A stretch of DNA of 64,000 nucleotides from assembly GCA_951640165.1 (NCBI GenBank), contig OX621259.1:3472001-3536000 (forward strand), read 5' to 3'. Position 1 is the stretch's first letter, and every line of letters starts with the position of its first letter. This DNA is from Pseudoips prasinana. Lineage: Eukaryota; Arthropoda; Insecta; Lepidoptera; Nolidae. A program made the translations under genes and the position numbers. The notes beneath the pieces are model-generated. The model did no database searches. It saw only the letters and a list, made by a program, of their open reading frames with translations, and had not been told where the DNA came from. Of this stretch, positions 32,291 to 43,036 are shown piece by piece.

Positions 32291-32782
32291 CAGCTTAGTA
32301 ATGATTAGTTGTATTCAAATAGGACACATTCAAAGGTTTGGCTTGTGAGAGCTCTTGGTCCATTATTATGGTAGTTCATGCTCAGTATAATATCCGCCGG
32401 GAAATCTTACACAATAACGAGCAATTAGTACTTAAGGAGGTATCAGTTAAATTAACCCGAGTGGTACTAATACTTGACATTACCGCTGGTTTGTGATCCT
32501 AGTTTTGAATAGCCAACCAAGGATCTCCGTTAATTCTAAATGCTGTCGTATTCGTATGGTAATAAAGTTTATTTTAGACCGTCGTAGGATAATTGTAGGC
32601 TATTCTAGAACTAAAGTAAACATGTTATGTATTAATGGGTGTGCTTATTTCGTTGGATTATAAGATATCTCACGGGGTTCTTTGGATTAAGCATACATTT
32701 ACAATGATTGAAGGAATTAAGCGGTGTGATGAGATGTTTAGTGGCTGTGAATAAGGGCAAGACGCAAATTCTATTTATTACT
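32291..32782. other. Intron, nothing recognised
   Basis: No supported feature. Confidence 0.35.
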
Positions 32783-32923
32783 AGCCGTGCCCCGCGAATT
32801 TACTCGCCTTAATCCATACCAAATTTTATAAAAATCGCTCCAGCCATTTAAACGTGAAGAAGTAACAAGCATACACACTCACACACTCACAAACTTACGC
32901 CTTTATAATATTAGTGTGATTCC
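32783..32923 (+). mobile_element. Lep1-type non-autonomous Helitron
   Basis: Starts ACTAGCCGTGCCCCGCG and ends TTTATAATATTAGTGTGAT. Short but with both ends of the Lep1 pattern. Confidence 0.8.
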
Positions 32924-32924
32924 A

Positions 32925-33285
32925 GTTATGTCCTCCAGGCCGAATTTTACCACGTCGGCCAGTCTCAATGGAGACTAGCCAAGAGCGCGGGACATATTAT
33001 AGTGGGCACTTTTTACTCATCACTTTCATGTTCCGATGGGATGACTAGCAACACGACCGGAAGAGGTCAGGTACTGACAAATTAATTTTTACGGAAAACT
33101 TAATTTGTCAGTGTCAGTCCGAAGTCTGGAATTTGGCGGTATTACATCTCCGGAGAGCACGTAAAGCCGTTGGTCTTGTACCTGACCTCTTTCAGGTCAT
33201 TTTAGGCCCGACCCGGGATTTGAGGACCCAGGACTGTATATAATGAGCTACAGTTGAACACACTACCGCTAGACTAACTATATTA
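32925..33285 (-). repeat. SINE family B
   Basis: Reverse copy with the tRNA-like head at the right (GACCCGGGATTTGAGG and CTACCGCTAGACTAAC complements). In the middle, 33080-33112 is a small inverted insertion (TGACAAATTAA paired with TTAATTTGTCA). Confidence 0.7.
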
Positions 33286-33869
33286 TTAGTATTCTACACC
33301 TGTTTCAAAGCAATCTTCTTACTTCTTCTCAAACGTGGCTAACTAAGTATACATAAGCGGTACGTAACGTAGTTTCGAGAGTCAAATGTTCGATGAACGG
33401 AAAGTCGACTGACCTGAAATAACCTTTTCTCGCCAAACGCTGCTTCGATTGAACGATTTTTCGAAAATGTATTAATCGGTGGACTGTTCTTTCGAATGTT
33501 AAATTGAGATTTTGGTTAGGTTAGGATAGAACTGTGACCATCTAGCGCGCGAAGGCCAGCGAGCGTGCCGGGGCAGCGGCCGCCGAGCGCTGGATACACT
33601 AATATTTGGTGAAGATTGGTGGAAAGTTTTTTCATCGCTTTAACAATATTTATTTCTCGTTACCTTCTTTAAAATGTTAACTTTCTGTAATTCCTGGTAT
33701 CAGGCTTACCTAACGATGCGTTTTAAAGGTTTAGATGTTTGCAAAACTTCCAGTAATTCTCTAGTTCAGATTTTTCTAGTTTAGTTATGCTTCGTATGCG
33801 TCTAAATATTTGGGTTTTGAGTAATTCAAAATTCACTTCTAAACACAGTCTCGCCTACTCACTACTTCG
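33286..33869. other. Intron with a decayed GC-rich MITE core
   Basis: 33520-33600 (GGTTAGGTTAGGATAGAACT and GCCAGCGAGCGTGCCGGGGC) matches the core of the MITE at 4547-4840. The remainder is unassigned. Confidence 0.45.
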
Positions 33870-33990
33870 CTACGGGATCTAAGACAGTTAAAGCGATTCC
33901 TCGCGACTTTCATGAGCCTCACCGCTCTATGTTATTTCATTATGTGCCGCTATTGTTCCTGGCTTAAAGGGGTTCTAAATCTGCTAAAAC
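33870..33990 (+). repeat. Unclassified repeat, copy 1 of 2
   Basis: ACAGTTAAAGCGATTCCTCG, GAGCCTCACCGCTC and CCTGGCTTAAAGG recur at 52228-52345. Confidence 0.55.
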
Positions 33991-34164
33991 ATTATTTTTA
34001 ACAATTTCTTCGATCACTGCTGTCGCAGGGCGTCTTGATCGAGGGTCTTGATTTAGCGCATTAATTATTGACTTTAGAATACGATGAACAATTCACACCT
34101 AATGTATCCCGTAAATCTTGATCGAATTATTACTTGCGTAGAAAACAACTATTCATGCAAGTTT

Positions 34165-34430
34165 TATCGCTATAATATCCTAGGACATTATTGATACCCA
34201 GCCATCTGATCTCAAATCAAGCAGAGCTTGTACTATGGAAAACAGATAACTGATATACGACATATGCTACTTTTCTTTTGTAAATACATACCTACTTATA
34301 TAAATAATTGCACCCATAATCAGGATAAACAAACACGTTCATGCACCCAAATATTCTGGAGGGAAATCGAACCTACAAGCTGCAGCGTGAAAGGCAAATA
34401 TTTACTAACGACGCCAAATGGCCCGTCATA
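34165..34430 (-). repeat. tRNA-derived SINE, family A
   Basis: Reverse copy from AATATCCTAGGACATTATTG to GGCCCGTC. The head is decayed by small indels. Confidence 0.75.
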
Positions 34431-34974
34431 GTATAATCCAAGTTTACCAACCGATATTTACTTCTTTAACTTTCACCAAGTTTATATCACATGCTTACTT
34501 TTTATTGAACGCCTATCGTGGAAGTACATTTTCTACTTTCTTGTGGGATAAACTTTGACGAATCTTTTTGTGTCCTCTTTATTATTTAAGTTGTTTAATC
34601 AAAACTTGGGTAGAATAGAAGCAAGTTTGCCGTAGTAACTGTGCCGTTACAATTCTAACATTCAGTTACATATTACTGCTGCGTCGATTAAGATGTATAG
34701 GATCATTTGTTAGAAACTTTACCTTTCTTCGAATCTTAACGGGAAACCTATCCGTTGGTAAATTGCTCAACAATTTATCAAGGTCTTTGTTTTCTGGTTG
34801 AGTTTTACGGCCAGGTAAGATTAAGCTATCCGTACTTTTTGTGTTCTGAATGTCACGTAGAAACTTTAGTCATTACTGGAAGAACCTCTTAGACGTTGCT
34901 TCGCTCGGTGCCATTGTGATTTCAATAAGGTAATTCTAATAAAATAATCGTAGTAAATATAATTTCAATATTTT
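34431..34974. other. Intron, nothing recognised
   Basis: No supported feature. Confidence 0.35.
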
Positions 34975-35180
34975 TTTAACAAGAAAGGTTTTAATTCACG
35001 TATACTTTAAAAAACACACGCGCTTACAAGCGCTTTTTTAAAGTATACGTGAATTAAATTCACGTATACTTTAAAAAAGCGCTTGTAAATAGTCAGAACA
35101 TGTTTGTAGTAATACAGTTATTATTTCTAGTTACTTATTATAGATATTTAGGTACACGGATTGTTAAAACATTTATAAAG
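34975..35180 (-). repeat. LINE 3' UTR fragment with a local inverted duplication
   Basis: AATTCACGTATACTTTAAAA occurs forward at about 34993, reversed at about 35036-35055 and forward again at about 35056. The end of the element has been duplicated head to head. Confidence 0.75.
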
Positions 35181-36334
35181 GTGATTGCCCATTTCTGTCT
35201 CCCTTAAATTAAACCGAGTATGATCATGAAATAAAATCCATTATTCATAACCTATTTTTATAATTATTATTTATTTGTTACGCACAAAAACTGTGTGGGG
35301 TTTAAGTTTTCATGTTTATTGGTTATTTATTTGACTACTTTTTATTTTGAGTACATTTGCAAAGACAGTAAAAGACTGAAATCATTACGATCACATTAAT
35401 CACTTGCAGTAAATATCAAACTAGAGGTCTTGTCATTTTAATAACTTACATTATATTAAGTTGTTCATTATTTAAATGTATTAATATCGTTAATTAATAG
35501 ATAGATATTAAAAAAAAGTGAGTTTTACAAGAGCAACTGACACTTGACAGTATGCGTAACGATCCCCGCAAACGGTAAAAAAAAGAACTGTCAATGTCTA
35601 TCTGGCTGTCATGTTTACTTGGTGAAAAACAAGCATGGTTTTTGGATGTTTTTATCGTTTGTTGCCACTGTTTTTGTTTTAATTAAGTGTGTCGCTGCCG
35701 TTCGTTGTTAGGTCAGGCTATAGCTAGCTTAAAGAATAACATGCCAAAGCTTATTCTTTCTCTTTCATATTGAGTGTCATTATCGTTATTGCTTGATCGT
35801 TCTAGCATCATCTTACCTGTAAAAAACTATTTAGTTAAAGGGGACATATTTCATATTATTCTTATATTGTTGCAGAGCCCATCTTTCAATTTACCAATAT
35901 TTTTTGAGTAGGTACTCATCTACACCTAACCTCAAAACTGAACTTTGATTTATATTATTAAGAAAACCCCACAAAATATTTCTATATTTTTTACTTTATT
36001 ATATGTCATGATATCACTCCTCTTTTACCTACAATTCTGGTAATCATACAAAATTATTTACAGAGGGACGAAGCTGTATAGCAGAATGGGCAATTTCCTT
36101 TATTGTGTAATAGAAGTGATATTTAGCTAGCTTGTATTGTTATGTATGTATATGTTTTATTATTGAAATTTATATTTTACTACATATTGTCTGAATGGTT
36201 CTGTCTAAACGAAGCGTAACACGTTATTATTATATATTTTTGGTATAAATAGAAAAAGAAATAGGCAAACATTATTATTTTATTTTTACTTATTATTATT
36301 TTATTTTAGTAAAAATATTAGACTTAAACTAGAT
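35181..36334. other. AT-rich intron, nothing recognised
   Basis: No frame, repeat or structure I can support in this kilobase. Confidence 0.4.
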
Positions 36335-36570
36335 AATTAAACATAATCTCTTGACAATAACTTGATACGAGCTAGCTAAATATCATTTCTGTAATAAAAT
36401 AAATTTTATAAATGTTTTCATACAAGATGTACCTAAATATCTATGTTACTAGAAATAATATCTAATGTATACAACTATATTACTGCAAACATGTTCTGAC
36501 TATTTACAAGCGCTTTTTTGAAGTCTACGTGAATAAAAACCTTTTTTATTTTATTTTATTTTATTTACTC
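36335..36570 (+). repeat. LINE 3' UTR (TATTT-tailed family), best copy
   Basis: CTTGACAATAACTTGATACG through the GCGCTTTTTTGAAGTCTACG block to a clean TTTTATTTTATTTTATTT tail at 36541-36567. Confidence 0.75.
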
Positions 36571-36640
36571 ATTGATGAACCACGCTATCGGCGACGTGGC
36601 AAGTGAACCAATGCATTTCCACCGTTGGTACAATTATATG

Positions 36641-36782
36641 TACATACGCCAGCACATCCACCTATCCCAATCTGTCAAATTTCTTTTATCGATTTTAAAC
36701 TTTATTACATACGCATACGGTTCACTTTCAATTTGGGAAATTTGACAGATTGGAGTAGCTTGACATGCTGGCGTCTGTACAA
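36641..36782. mobile_element. Foldback MITE (GACGCCAGCAC family), copy 3
   Basis: Left arm GTACATACGCCAGCACATCC. Right arm ends GACATGCTGGCGTCTGTAC. Arms pair over about 45 bp. Confidence 0.8.
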
Positions 36783-36856
36783 TAATTTTGTAAAGCTATT
36801 CATTTATTGAAAATAAAGTGTCAAAAGATATACTCAACTGTCTGGTAATGTAATAC

Positions 36857-37112
36857 AATAATATATCCTGGGAAATTATTCACACACGGCCCTCTGATCC
36901 CAAGCTACAGAGCTTGTGCTATGGAAACCTGATATATTACATATACTACGTTTATTTTATTAATACATACTTATGTAGATAATTACACACACTGACAGAT
37001 TCACGACAAACAGACATGTTCATGCACACAAATATCTGTCTTGGTTGGGAATCGAACCCACGACCTGCGGCGTGTAAGGCGGGAATTTACCAACCATGCG
37101 AAACGTCCCGTA
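36857..37112 (-). repeat. tRNA-derived SINE, family A
   Basis: Reverse copy. B-box complement GGGAATCGAACCCACGACC at about 37047-37065. Confidence 0.8.
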
Positions 37113-37166
37113 ATGTAGCAATACAGTTATAGCATATCATCTTCCAATTTTACTGTTTCACTTACA

Positions 37167-37471
37167 TTATTTTAAAAATAAACATTTCCTACAAATTAGG
37201 TTTAAGTAAATATATGTATTCATTATCAGACGCAATACGTTTGTTTTGATCTCAATATACCAATTTGGTAAACACAAACATACGTACAAATGTTCTTTCA
37301 TCTTTCCAATAAAAAGCCCTTCAAATAAAAATGTAGACGCTTTAAAGTAACGTGCTTTGAATGCCACAACATCTTTACGAGAATGGACTTTATTACCTAA
37401 GAAATAAAGTACTCGTTGTGTTTCCACCGAGATGGTGTCGTCTGCACAAACATTGTAAACGTATAATCACT
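37167..37471 (-). other. Candidate minus-strand coding fragment, unrecognised
   Basis: On the minus strand, an acceptor-like ACAATGTTTGTGCAG ends at about 37443. An open frame of about 90 codons follows, containing ISVETQRVLYFL and KVHSRKDVVAFKARYFKAS. A donor-like GGTAATA comes after only about 44 nt. It reads more like protein than most intronic frames here, but I do not recognise it. It could be a retrocopy fragment, an old exon or chance. Confidence 0.25.
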
Positions 37472-37535
37472 GGAGTGATTTTACACGTATTCGTAATAAC
37501 ACAGATCAAATATTTTCAATAAAGATTTACATTTT

Positions 37536-37640
37536 GATTACCTCGTTGGTATAGCGGTAGCGTGTTCAAACGAAGATATGTGAATTTCAAATTGTTTTGA
37601 AGTTCCAATGCCGGGTCCGGCCCGGTTGTGTTAGCTAGCT
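37536..37640 (+). repeat. SINE family B, head
   Basis: CCTCGTTGGTATAGCGGTAG (A-box side) and a decayed B-box near CAATGCCGGGTCCGGCCC. Confidence 0.6.
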
Positions 37641-37649
37641 GTCCGATCG

Positions 37650-37935
37650 GTTTAGGGTTCCGTACCCAAAGGACAAAACGGGATCCTATTACTAAGACTT
37701 CGCTGTCTGTCACCAGACTGTATCTCATGAACCGTGTTAGTTAGACAGTTGAAATTTACACAGATGATGTATTTCTGTTGCCGCTATAACAACAACAAAT
37801 ACAAAAAACCAAACAAAAAAAATATTTAAGAGGGTTCTCATACAACAAACGTGAATTTTTTTGCTCGTTTTTATAGATAATGGTACGGAACCCTTCGTGC
37901 GCGAGTGCGACTCGCACTTGGGTGGATTTTTTGGT
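37650..37935 (+). repeat. GGTTCCGT-family non-autonomous repeat, near complete
   Basis: From TTAGGGTTCCGTACCCAAAG to GTACGGAACCC and GCGAGTGCGACTCGCACTTG. The two ends contain GGTTCCGTAC and its complement, so this looks like a terminal-inverted-repeat element without coding capacity. Confidence 0.7.
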
Positions 37936-38139
37936 ATTTTCACATACAAGACCTATTGTGTACTGTCATATATGTTATTGTTTGTTTTTCATATGTATTT
38001 AGTTAGTCTTTCTCTTCCAGTTGTCCTATTCACACAGACCAGGTTCTTCTGTCAATCTTCTTTGATTCACCCTTTCTAAATGCCTAAACCATCTCAGAAT
38101 ACCTGTTTGTATTATCTGACCAAATCGAATACGTTCTTA

Positions 38140-38290
38140 AGAAAGGCCAGGTTTGAAGTGCCCTAGACCGGCGAGCATGTATGACGAATATAATGACAAT
38201 AAACGAGGCAAAAGAGGTGTGCAAAGATCGTGATAAATCCGTTGTCTCTGCCTACCCCTCCAGGAAACATGCATGAGTCTATGTATGTGT
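38140..38290 (+). repeat. LINE 3' end (CAGGAAACATGCATGAGTCT type)
   Basis: Same 3' end as at 50440-50650 and 31050-31130. Contains GATCGTGATAAATCC and CTCTGCCTACCCCTCC, and finishes GAGTCTATGTATGTG. Confidence 0.6.
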
Positions 38291-38304
38291 TTTTTTTTAT
38301 TTGT

Positions 38305-38885
38305 CAGCCTCGTTGGTCTAGGGGTAGCGTGTTCACCCGCTGAGAACGAGGTCCTGGGTTCAAATCCTGGTTCGGGCCAAAAGTGATTTTGGGATTTTAC
38401 TGTAAAAAGATAAAATTCTCAGCTTCAGCCCGAAGTCTGGGAGTTGGCGGTATTAGGCTGAATTCAGTGTGAAGCGCGCGGCACGCGCCGGAGTCCAGCG
38501 CGTCTCAACAGTGGCGCGTGCGAGACGCGTCACTCTGAAACGCTAGCTGCCAGCAGAGGAGCTCGGGCAGCGCTGGCCGACGGCGCGCGTGTCACCGGCG
38601 GCGCGTGTGAACTGCGTGACTATGAAACGCAACTACTATCTAGTGTAATTGAGAGCGCGCGCGTTTATACGGCGCCGCCCGCCGGCGCGACTCTGAAATC
38701 AGCCTTATACCCCTGTGCCTCGGAGCGCACGTAAAGCCGTCGGTCCTGTACCTGACCTCTTTCCGGTCGTGTCATCGGATCATGAGAGTGATGGAAGAAA
38801 AAGTGCTCCTGTGTTTGCGCACACACTTGAGCACTATAATATGTCCCGCGCAGATGGCTAATCTCTGTTGAGACTGGCCGCCGTG
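38305..38885 (+). repeat. SINE family B interrupted by a GC-rich MITE
   Basis: The head GCCTCGTTGGTCTAGGGGTA and B-box GGGTTCAAATCCTGGTTCG are near perfect. The body is broken at 38452 and resumes at 38705 (TTATACCCCTGTGCCTCGGA). It ends near GAGACTGGCCG. Confidence 0.85.
38456..38704. mobile_element. PIF/Harbinger-like MITE, GC-rich
   Basis: Terminal inverted repeats GGCTGAATTCAG and CTGAAATCAGCC, flanked by a TTA direct repeat (38453-38455, 38705-38707). A 3-bp TWA duplication is typical of PIF/Harbinger. The 249-bp body is strongly CpG-rich, with internal repeats of a GCGCGTGYGA-type block. Confidence 0.75.
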
Positions 38886-39149
38886 GCCGAAATTCGGCTA
38901 GGAGGACGTTATTTATTATTATTTAGTTATGTTTGTAAATTTCTGGAATGTCTATTGTCGAATATACGTATTTCTTCTTATATTTTCAGGATGAGGGAGG
39001 GCGTCTGTAGAGGTACTTGTGAACTATTAGATATATGTATATCCCGCGCAGATGGATGGTCTCCATTCTGACTGTCCGTCATGGCCCTTCCACCGGGAGG
39101 GTATAATATAGATTTACATCATAATCTAAAAAATATGAACATGCTGTAT
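38886..39149. other. Intron with a small SINE B piece
   Basis: 39040-39095 resembles the 3' part of SINE B (CCCGCGCAGATGGATGGTCTC). Remainder unassigned. Confidence 0.4.
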
Positions 39150-39385
39150 GGTTGACGGCTAAGAATATCAGCACCCCATCTCATCCCGTGTGGAGCGTAA
39201 AAGACCTCCCAGGGAATATCTCACATAGAACGGGCAGCAGCGTTTCTTTGAGTACTAAGACCGTCCATACTGCGTTCGCCAACCCGTCTACCAAGCGTGC
39301 CAATTATGGCATATCCCCTTAAACGATGATCTTTGTAGGAGTCCTTTGTCCAGCTGTGGACGTCTTTCGGCTGATATGATGAAAT
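39150..39385 (+). repeat. RTE-like LINE 3' end, second subfamily
   Basis: Ends CCAGCTGTGGACGTCTTTCG and GCTGATATGATG, as RTE elements do. Upstream it shares CCAAGCGTGCCAATTATGGC with 6642-6947. Confidence 0.65.
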
Positions 39386-39429
39386 ACATTGGCATATTCA
39401 GATAATATATAATTTCGAGGCGCTATTAG

Positions 39430-39672
39430 TTAGATGCACTCACCAGTCAGTAGCGATCGGCGAGGTCAAGCAACTAGGATCGCAGTCAGTCCAAAAATGG
39501 GTGACCACCAAAGTGGTTTAATTACTCAGTGTCCCAGTGATTTGGAGGGCACGTTAAGCTTTTCGTCCCGGTTGTGGTCATTAGACAACAGTCGCTAAGC
39601 CATGTCAGAGGCCTACTGGGCGGGTTGAACAAATCTGACATTAGGGTAACCACTGCCCATACGATAAGTAAG
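39430..39672 (+). repeat. 5S rRNA-derived SINE, family C
   Basis: Head GATCGGCGAGGTCAAGCAAC and GGTGACCACC. The A-box is closest here to the 5S gene (GGTCAAGCAAC). Tail GCCCATACGATAAGTAAGT. Confidence 0.85.
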
Positions 39673-40049
39673 TACGATATTCAGATAAAATGATTATATA
39701 TCATATATGATCGTGATGATATAGCGAAATCTTTTAATAGCGTCTCATTAAAAAAAACCATAGCATCATCTTAAATTCCATTACAATGAGAGCGAAAATT
39801 TTACTTGACCTCGTCGAACTATCTAAACACATTATAGTGCTCCGCTACCAAGAAGTGAAAGACGAGTGTAAAGCCGAGAAGTTGGTTAGAAGACTTTGAT
39901 AAATACAAGCAAACTCATCCAAACTAAATGGCAACTATAGGAACTCTTAGCTGACTTTAGTTAACTAGGCCATCGTCTTACGGAGATTAATTGAGTCCAT
40001 TAAAAATAAAAAGTAGGACCATTTTAGATAAAACTTTACTTATAGTGCT
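39673..40049. other. Intron, nothing recognised
   Basis: No supported feature. Confidence 0.35.
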
Positions 40050-40130
40050 GTGTGGTGACGGCATAGAATATCATCATCATCAAATCAGCCGAGGGACGTC
40101 CACTGCTGGACAAAGGCTGACCCCAAGGAT
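40050..40130 (-). repeat. RTE LINE 3' end, short reverse fragment
   Basis: The complement reads CAGCAGTGGACGTCCCTCGG followed by a GATGATGATGAT tail (40066-40081 region). Confidence 0.6.
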
Positions 40131-40189
40131 TCAACATTCAAGATTAAACATTTCTGTTCGTAATTGTCTAGAGTATTTACAAATAAAAA

Positions 40190-40295
40190 GTAGTAAGTAT
40201 ATGAAATATATCAGTTATCTGGTTTTCATACTACAAGCTCTGCTTAATTTGGGATCAGATGAGCGTGTGTGAATAATAATTATTATTCATCGCTA
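40190..40295 (+). repeat. SINE family A, 3' part
   Basis: AAATATATCAGTTATCTGGT through GGGATCAGATGAGCGTGTGT to an ATT-rich tail. Confidence 0.65.
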
Positions 40296-40332
40296 ATAAT
40301 CATTTGTTATTTTTATTTATTATATTTAGTCT

Positions 40333-40470
40333 TGCATTTTTTTTAAGACAACGCCCGCACTAGGGAAGTTAATCTCAAAAAAAAAACTCAGAACAACTAT
40401 TTATGGGTCACACAAATTATTATCGCGGCGAGGCGACTGTCTTAGCCGCTGCGCCACACGTGCAGTCAAA
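40333..40470 (-). repeat. SINE family D, decayed
   Basis: ACAACTATTTATGGGTCACA, and the complement of the head CGCAGCGGCTAAGACAGTCG. Confidence 0.65.
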
Positions 40471-41099
40471 GTCATTGTTGTCTAATATCCGTGATAATTG
40501 GCCGCCCTCACCGCAATGCGTCCATGACCAATATTACGTGGTTCGTTTATACTAAAAGTGCTTAAAACCGGGCAAGATCAATACTGTATCCCATTCACAT
40601 AGAGGTAAGCCATTAAGTTTAAGTTTACTTAGCCTAGTTACAAGTTTATGCAGGTACCTTTCGGCACATTTACTTTTATTTGTTCACGTTTCACGTTAAC
40701 GGCTTAGCTACAATTCGTGTTTGGTATCAAAGTTGTAAGTATCAATATATTTTTAATAATAATAATGTCCTCCTGGTTTGTAGTGAAACACACGTTAGTT
40801 GGTTCAACACTGATTTATTTCTCAAGTACCCTCATATACAGTAACAAAAATAATCTGCAACCTACCGACATTATAAATATACTGTGACGTTAGTTGGTTC
40901 ATTACTATATCGTCCTCCTGGAGTGTAAAGGAAAGGTAGTGTTCAGAAGACTCTGCATACATACTAACCAGCCTGTAATTATTGGGTCCAATCTTACCAA
41001 TTTTATAACCTAATAAAGTAAAAGTACTCTTCAACGGAAGATGTAATCTCCTCCTTCATTCTGTTTACATCAATCTTGCAAATCTTCGGGACCCGCTCT
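40471..41099. other. Intron, nothing recognised
   Basis: ACGTTAGTTGGTTCA occurs twice (about 40791 and 40890). No further pattern found. Confidence 0.35.
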
Positions 41100-41275
41100 C
41101 GACGAACTGATAAACTACATATACTAATACATACTTATATAGATAATTACATCCACATTCAGGACAGACAGACATGATTATGCACACATATGTATATCTG
41201 TCCTGGGTGGCAATCATATCCACGACCTGCGGCGTGAAAGGCATGCATTTACCAACCACGCCAAACAATATATAA
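41100..41275 (-). repeat. tRNA-derived SINE, family A, partial
   Basis: Reverse body and head, with the B-box complement GGCAATCATATCCACGACC mutated. Confidence 0.7.
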
Positions 41276-41561
41276 AGACCCTTAAAGGTAACTTTGTAAG
41301 TGAAATAAAAGATGTTTACAGCACAGTCTTTCAAAAATTTTGTAAAAATAGGTATGAAATACGTTGTTACAGAAGTTTTATGTTTCTGTTGTTTGAAGAA
41401 TGTTTATTGCACTGCAGTAAAGTTTCAATTAGAAAACAAGATCATGAAATATTTTATGTTAAACGAGCCGTTAGCTCTGTGGTTTCCGGCCTAGAAAGAT
41501 TAACAGGGCCACCCAATCCATTAACTAATGCCAAGTAATGTGCTACTGATCGAATTTCTCT

Positions 41562-42500
41562 TTGACTTTTTTTGACCCAATTTCATATCACCTAAAACTT
41601 TTCAACTTTTATCGTTTCGTTTTTTTTATTTCACCGAAGTCACGTCTGCTCCTGTATCAGTTGACCTACTATCCATTCGTTTTTTTTGTTACTCCGACGT
41701 TTAATTTGGTGGTTTTTTTGGCAAATGTTACACTTGCCGAAATAACATTTGTTCAAAGTATTATGTTTCCGAACATTCATTATACCACTGTTTTAGTTAC
41801 CATACATTATACTTTAAGCAGCATGCGGCAGGCATGCAGCAAGCATGCAGCATGTAAGCAGGCATGCAGCAGACATGCAACATGCAGCAATAATTGTTTC
41901 TGTCACGGCTCCGGCGATGCGGGGTTTGGGCGTGCCCACGCAAACTTATCGTTGCAGATGGTTTTAACGCTCACCACCGCAGCATCGGCTTGCTGGCCGG
42001 CTTTGCCAGCCAGCCCCAGCCGCGGCGATGGGCCTTCAAACCACTTGCTCCTCAGCTCGCGGACCGCCCAACCTGTCCGCGCCTACGCGGACTTAAATTA
42101 CACTCTAGAGGGCAAACAAGACTGTGTGAAGTCGGTTTTGCACCAATTCGTTTTTGTCACTTAGTTTTACAACATGTTGACTTTTTATGACACTATTTTA
42201 ATTTAACATTGAAAATGCTACCAAGTAACCGTCTATATATTTGAACCAAAATTCAGAAAAATGGTGTTTCGGTGAATATATGGCAAAAAAAAATTATTTG
42301 GAAAATGAAAAAAGTTCAAAAGAGACTTCAGCCAATACCAAAAAGTTATTTTGTATATCGGTGAAAAATAGTTCGGTAAAATAAAATCTATGACACAAGA
42401 CACCTCGATGATTTTAATATATATCAAATAATGCATATAGCAAAAGAGACGTTGGCCAATAGTTTTCGGTAAAATGAAATTCGAACAAAAAAATCGGACA
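41562..42500. repeat. Unclassified element with GC-rich centre
   Basis: T-rich left part (41570-41780) and A-rich right part (42240-42500), both with TTCGGT/ACCGAA motifs in opposite sense, enclose a GC-rich segment. 41817-41890 is a degenerate GCATGCAGCA tandem. 41890-42130 has two overlapping plus-strand frames, one containing GFNAHHR, faintly like a LINE endonuclease box. I cannot assign it. Confidence 0.35.
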
Positions 42501-42539
42501 AGTGTTCGATTCCCGGATGATACTGAGAAATATTCTTTT

Positions 42540-42620
42540 TGACCCAACCTGGGATTTTAACCCAGCGTCTTATGATGTGTGGTTAAACCCGCTACCGCTA
42601 GACCAACGAGGCAGTATCAT
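42540..42620 (-). repeat. SINE family B, head
   Basis: The complement shows CTGCCTCGTTGGTCTAGCGG and a B-box (GGGTTAAAATCCCAGG). Confidence 0.7.
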
Positions 42621-42728
42621 GCGGTCATCATACTATCGTAAACAGTCCTAATATCGAGCACAGCATTTTTATACTCCCCATGATCTAATAAAAATCTGAA
42701 TAAACCAACCTGACACTTTTATTTTTAT

Positions 42729-42906
42729 ACTAGCTGTGCCCCGCGGTTTTACCCGCGTTAAACTTTATATATATGGCCTATGTGTTAATCCAGTGTGACA
42801 GCTAACTCCATACCAAATTTTGTAAAAATCGTTCCAGCCGTTTAAAGTGGACGAAGTAACAAACATACACACTCACAAACTTTCGCCTTTATAATATTAG
42901 TGTGAT
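42729..42906 (+). mobile_element. Lep1-type non-autonomous Helitron
   Basis: Starts ACTAGCTGTGCCCCGCGG and ends CCTTTATAATATTAGTGTGA. Full-length by comparison with the other copies. Confidence 0.85.
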
Positions 42907-43036
42907 AAAACAGCCGCATTTATTTTAGTACACCCTCAGTCTCATACATAAATATTGTCCATAATATGTTAACGTGTAATATTGTCAATATCTTAACCGA
43001 ACAAACTGTGTTTTGCTGATAAGCGCCAATGTACTA

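Noticed and set aside
41562..42164. 200-codon frame starting at 41562
   Set aside because: Low-complexity T-rich start, a GCATGC repeat and a GC-rich stretch read in an arbitrary frame. A second frame over the same part is equally open.
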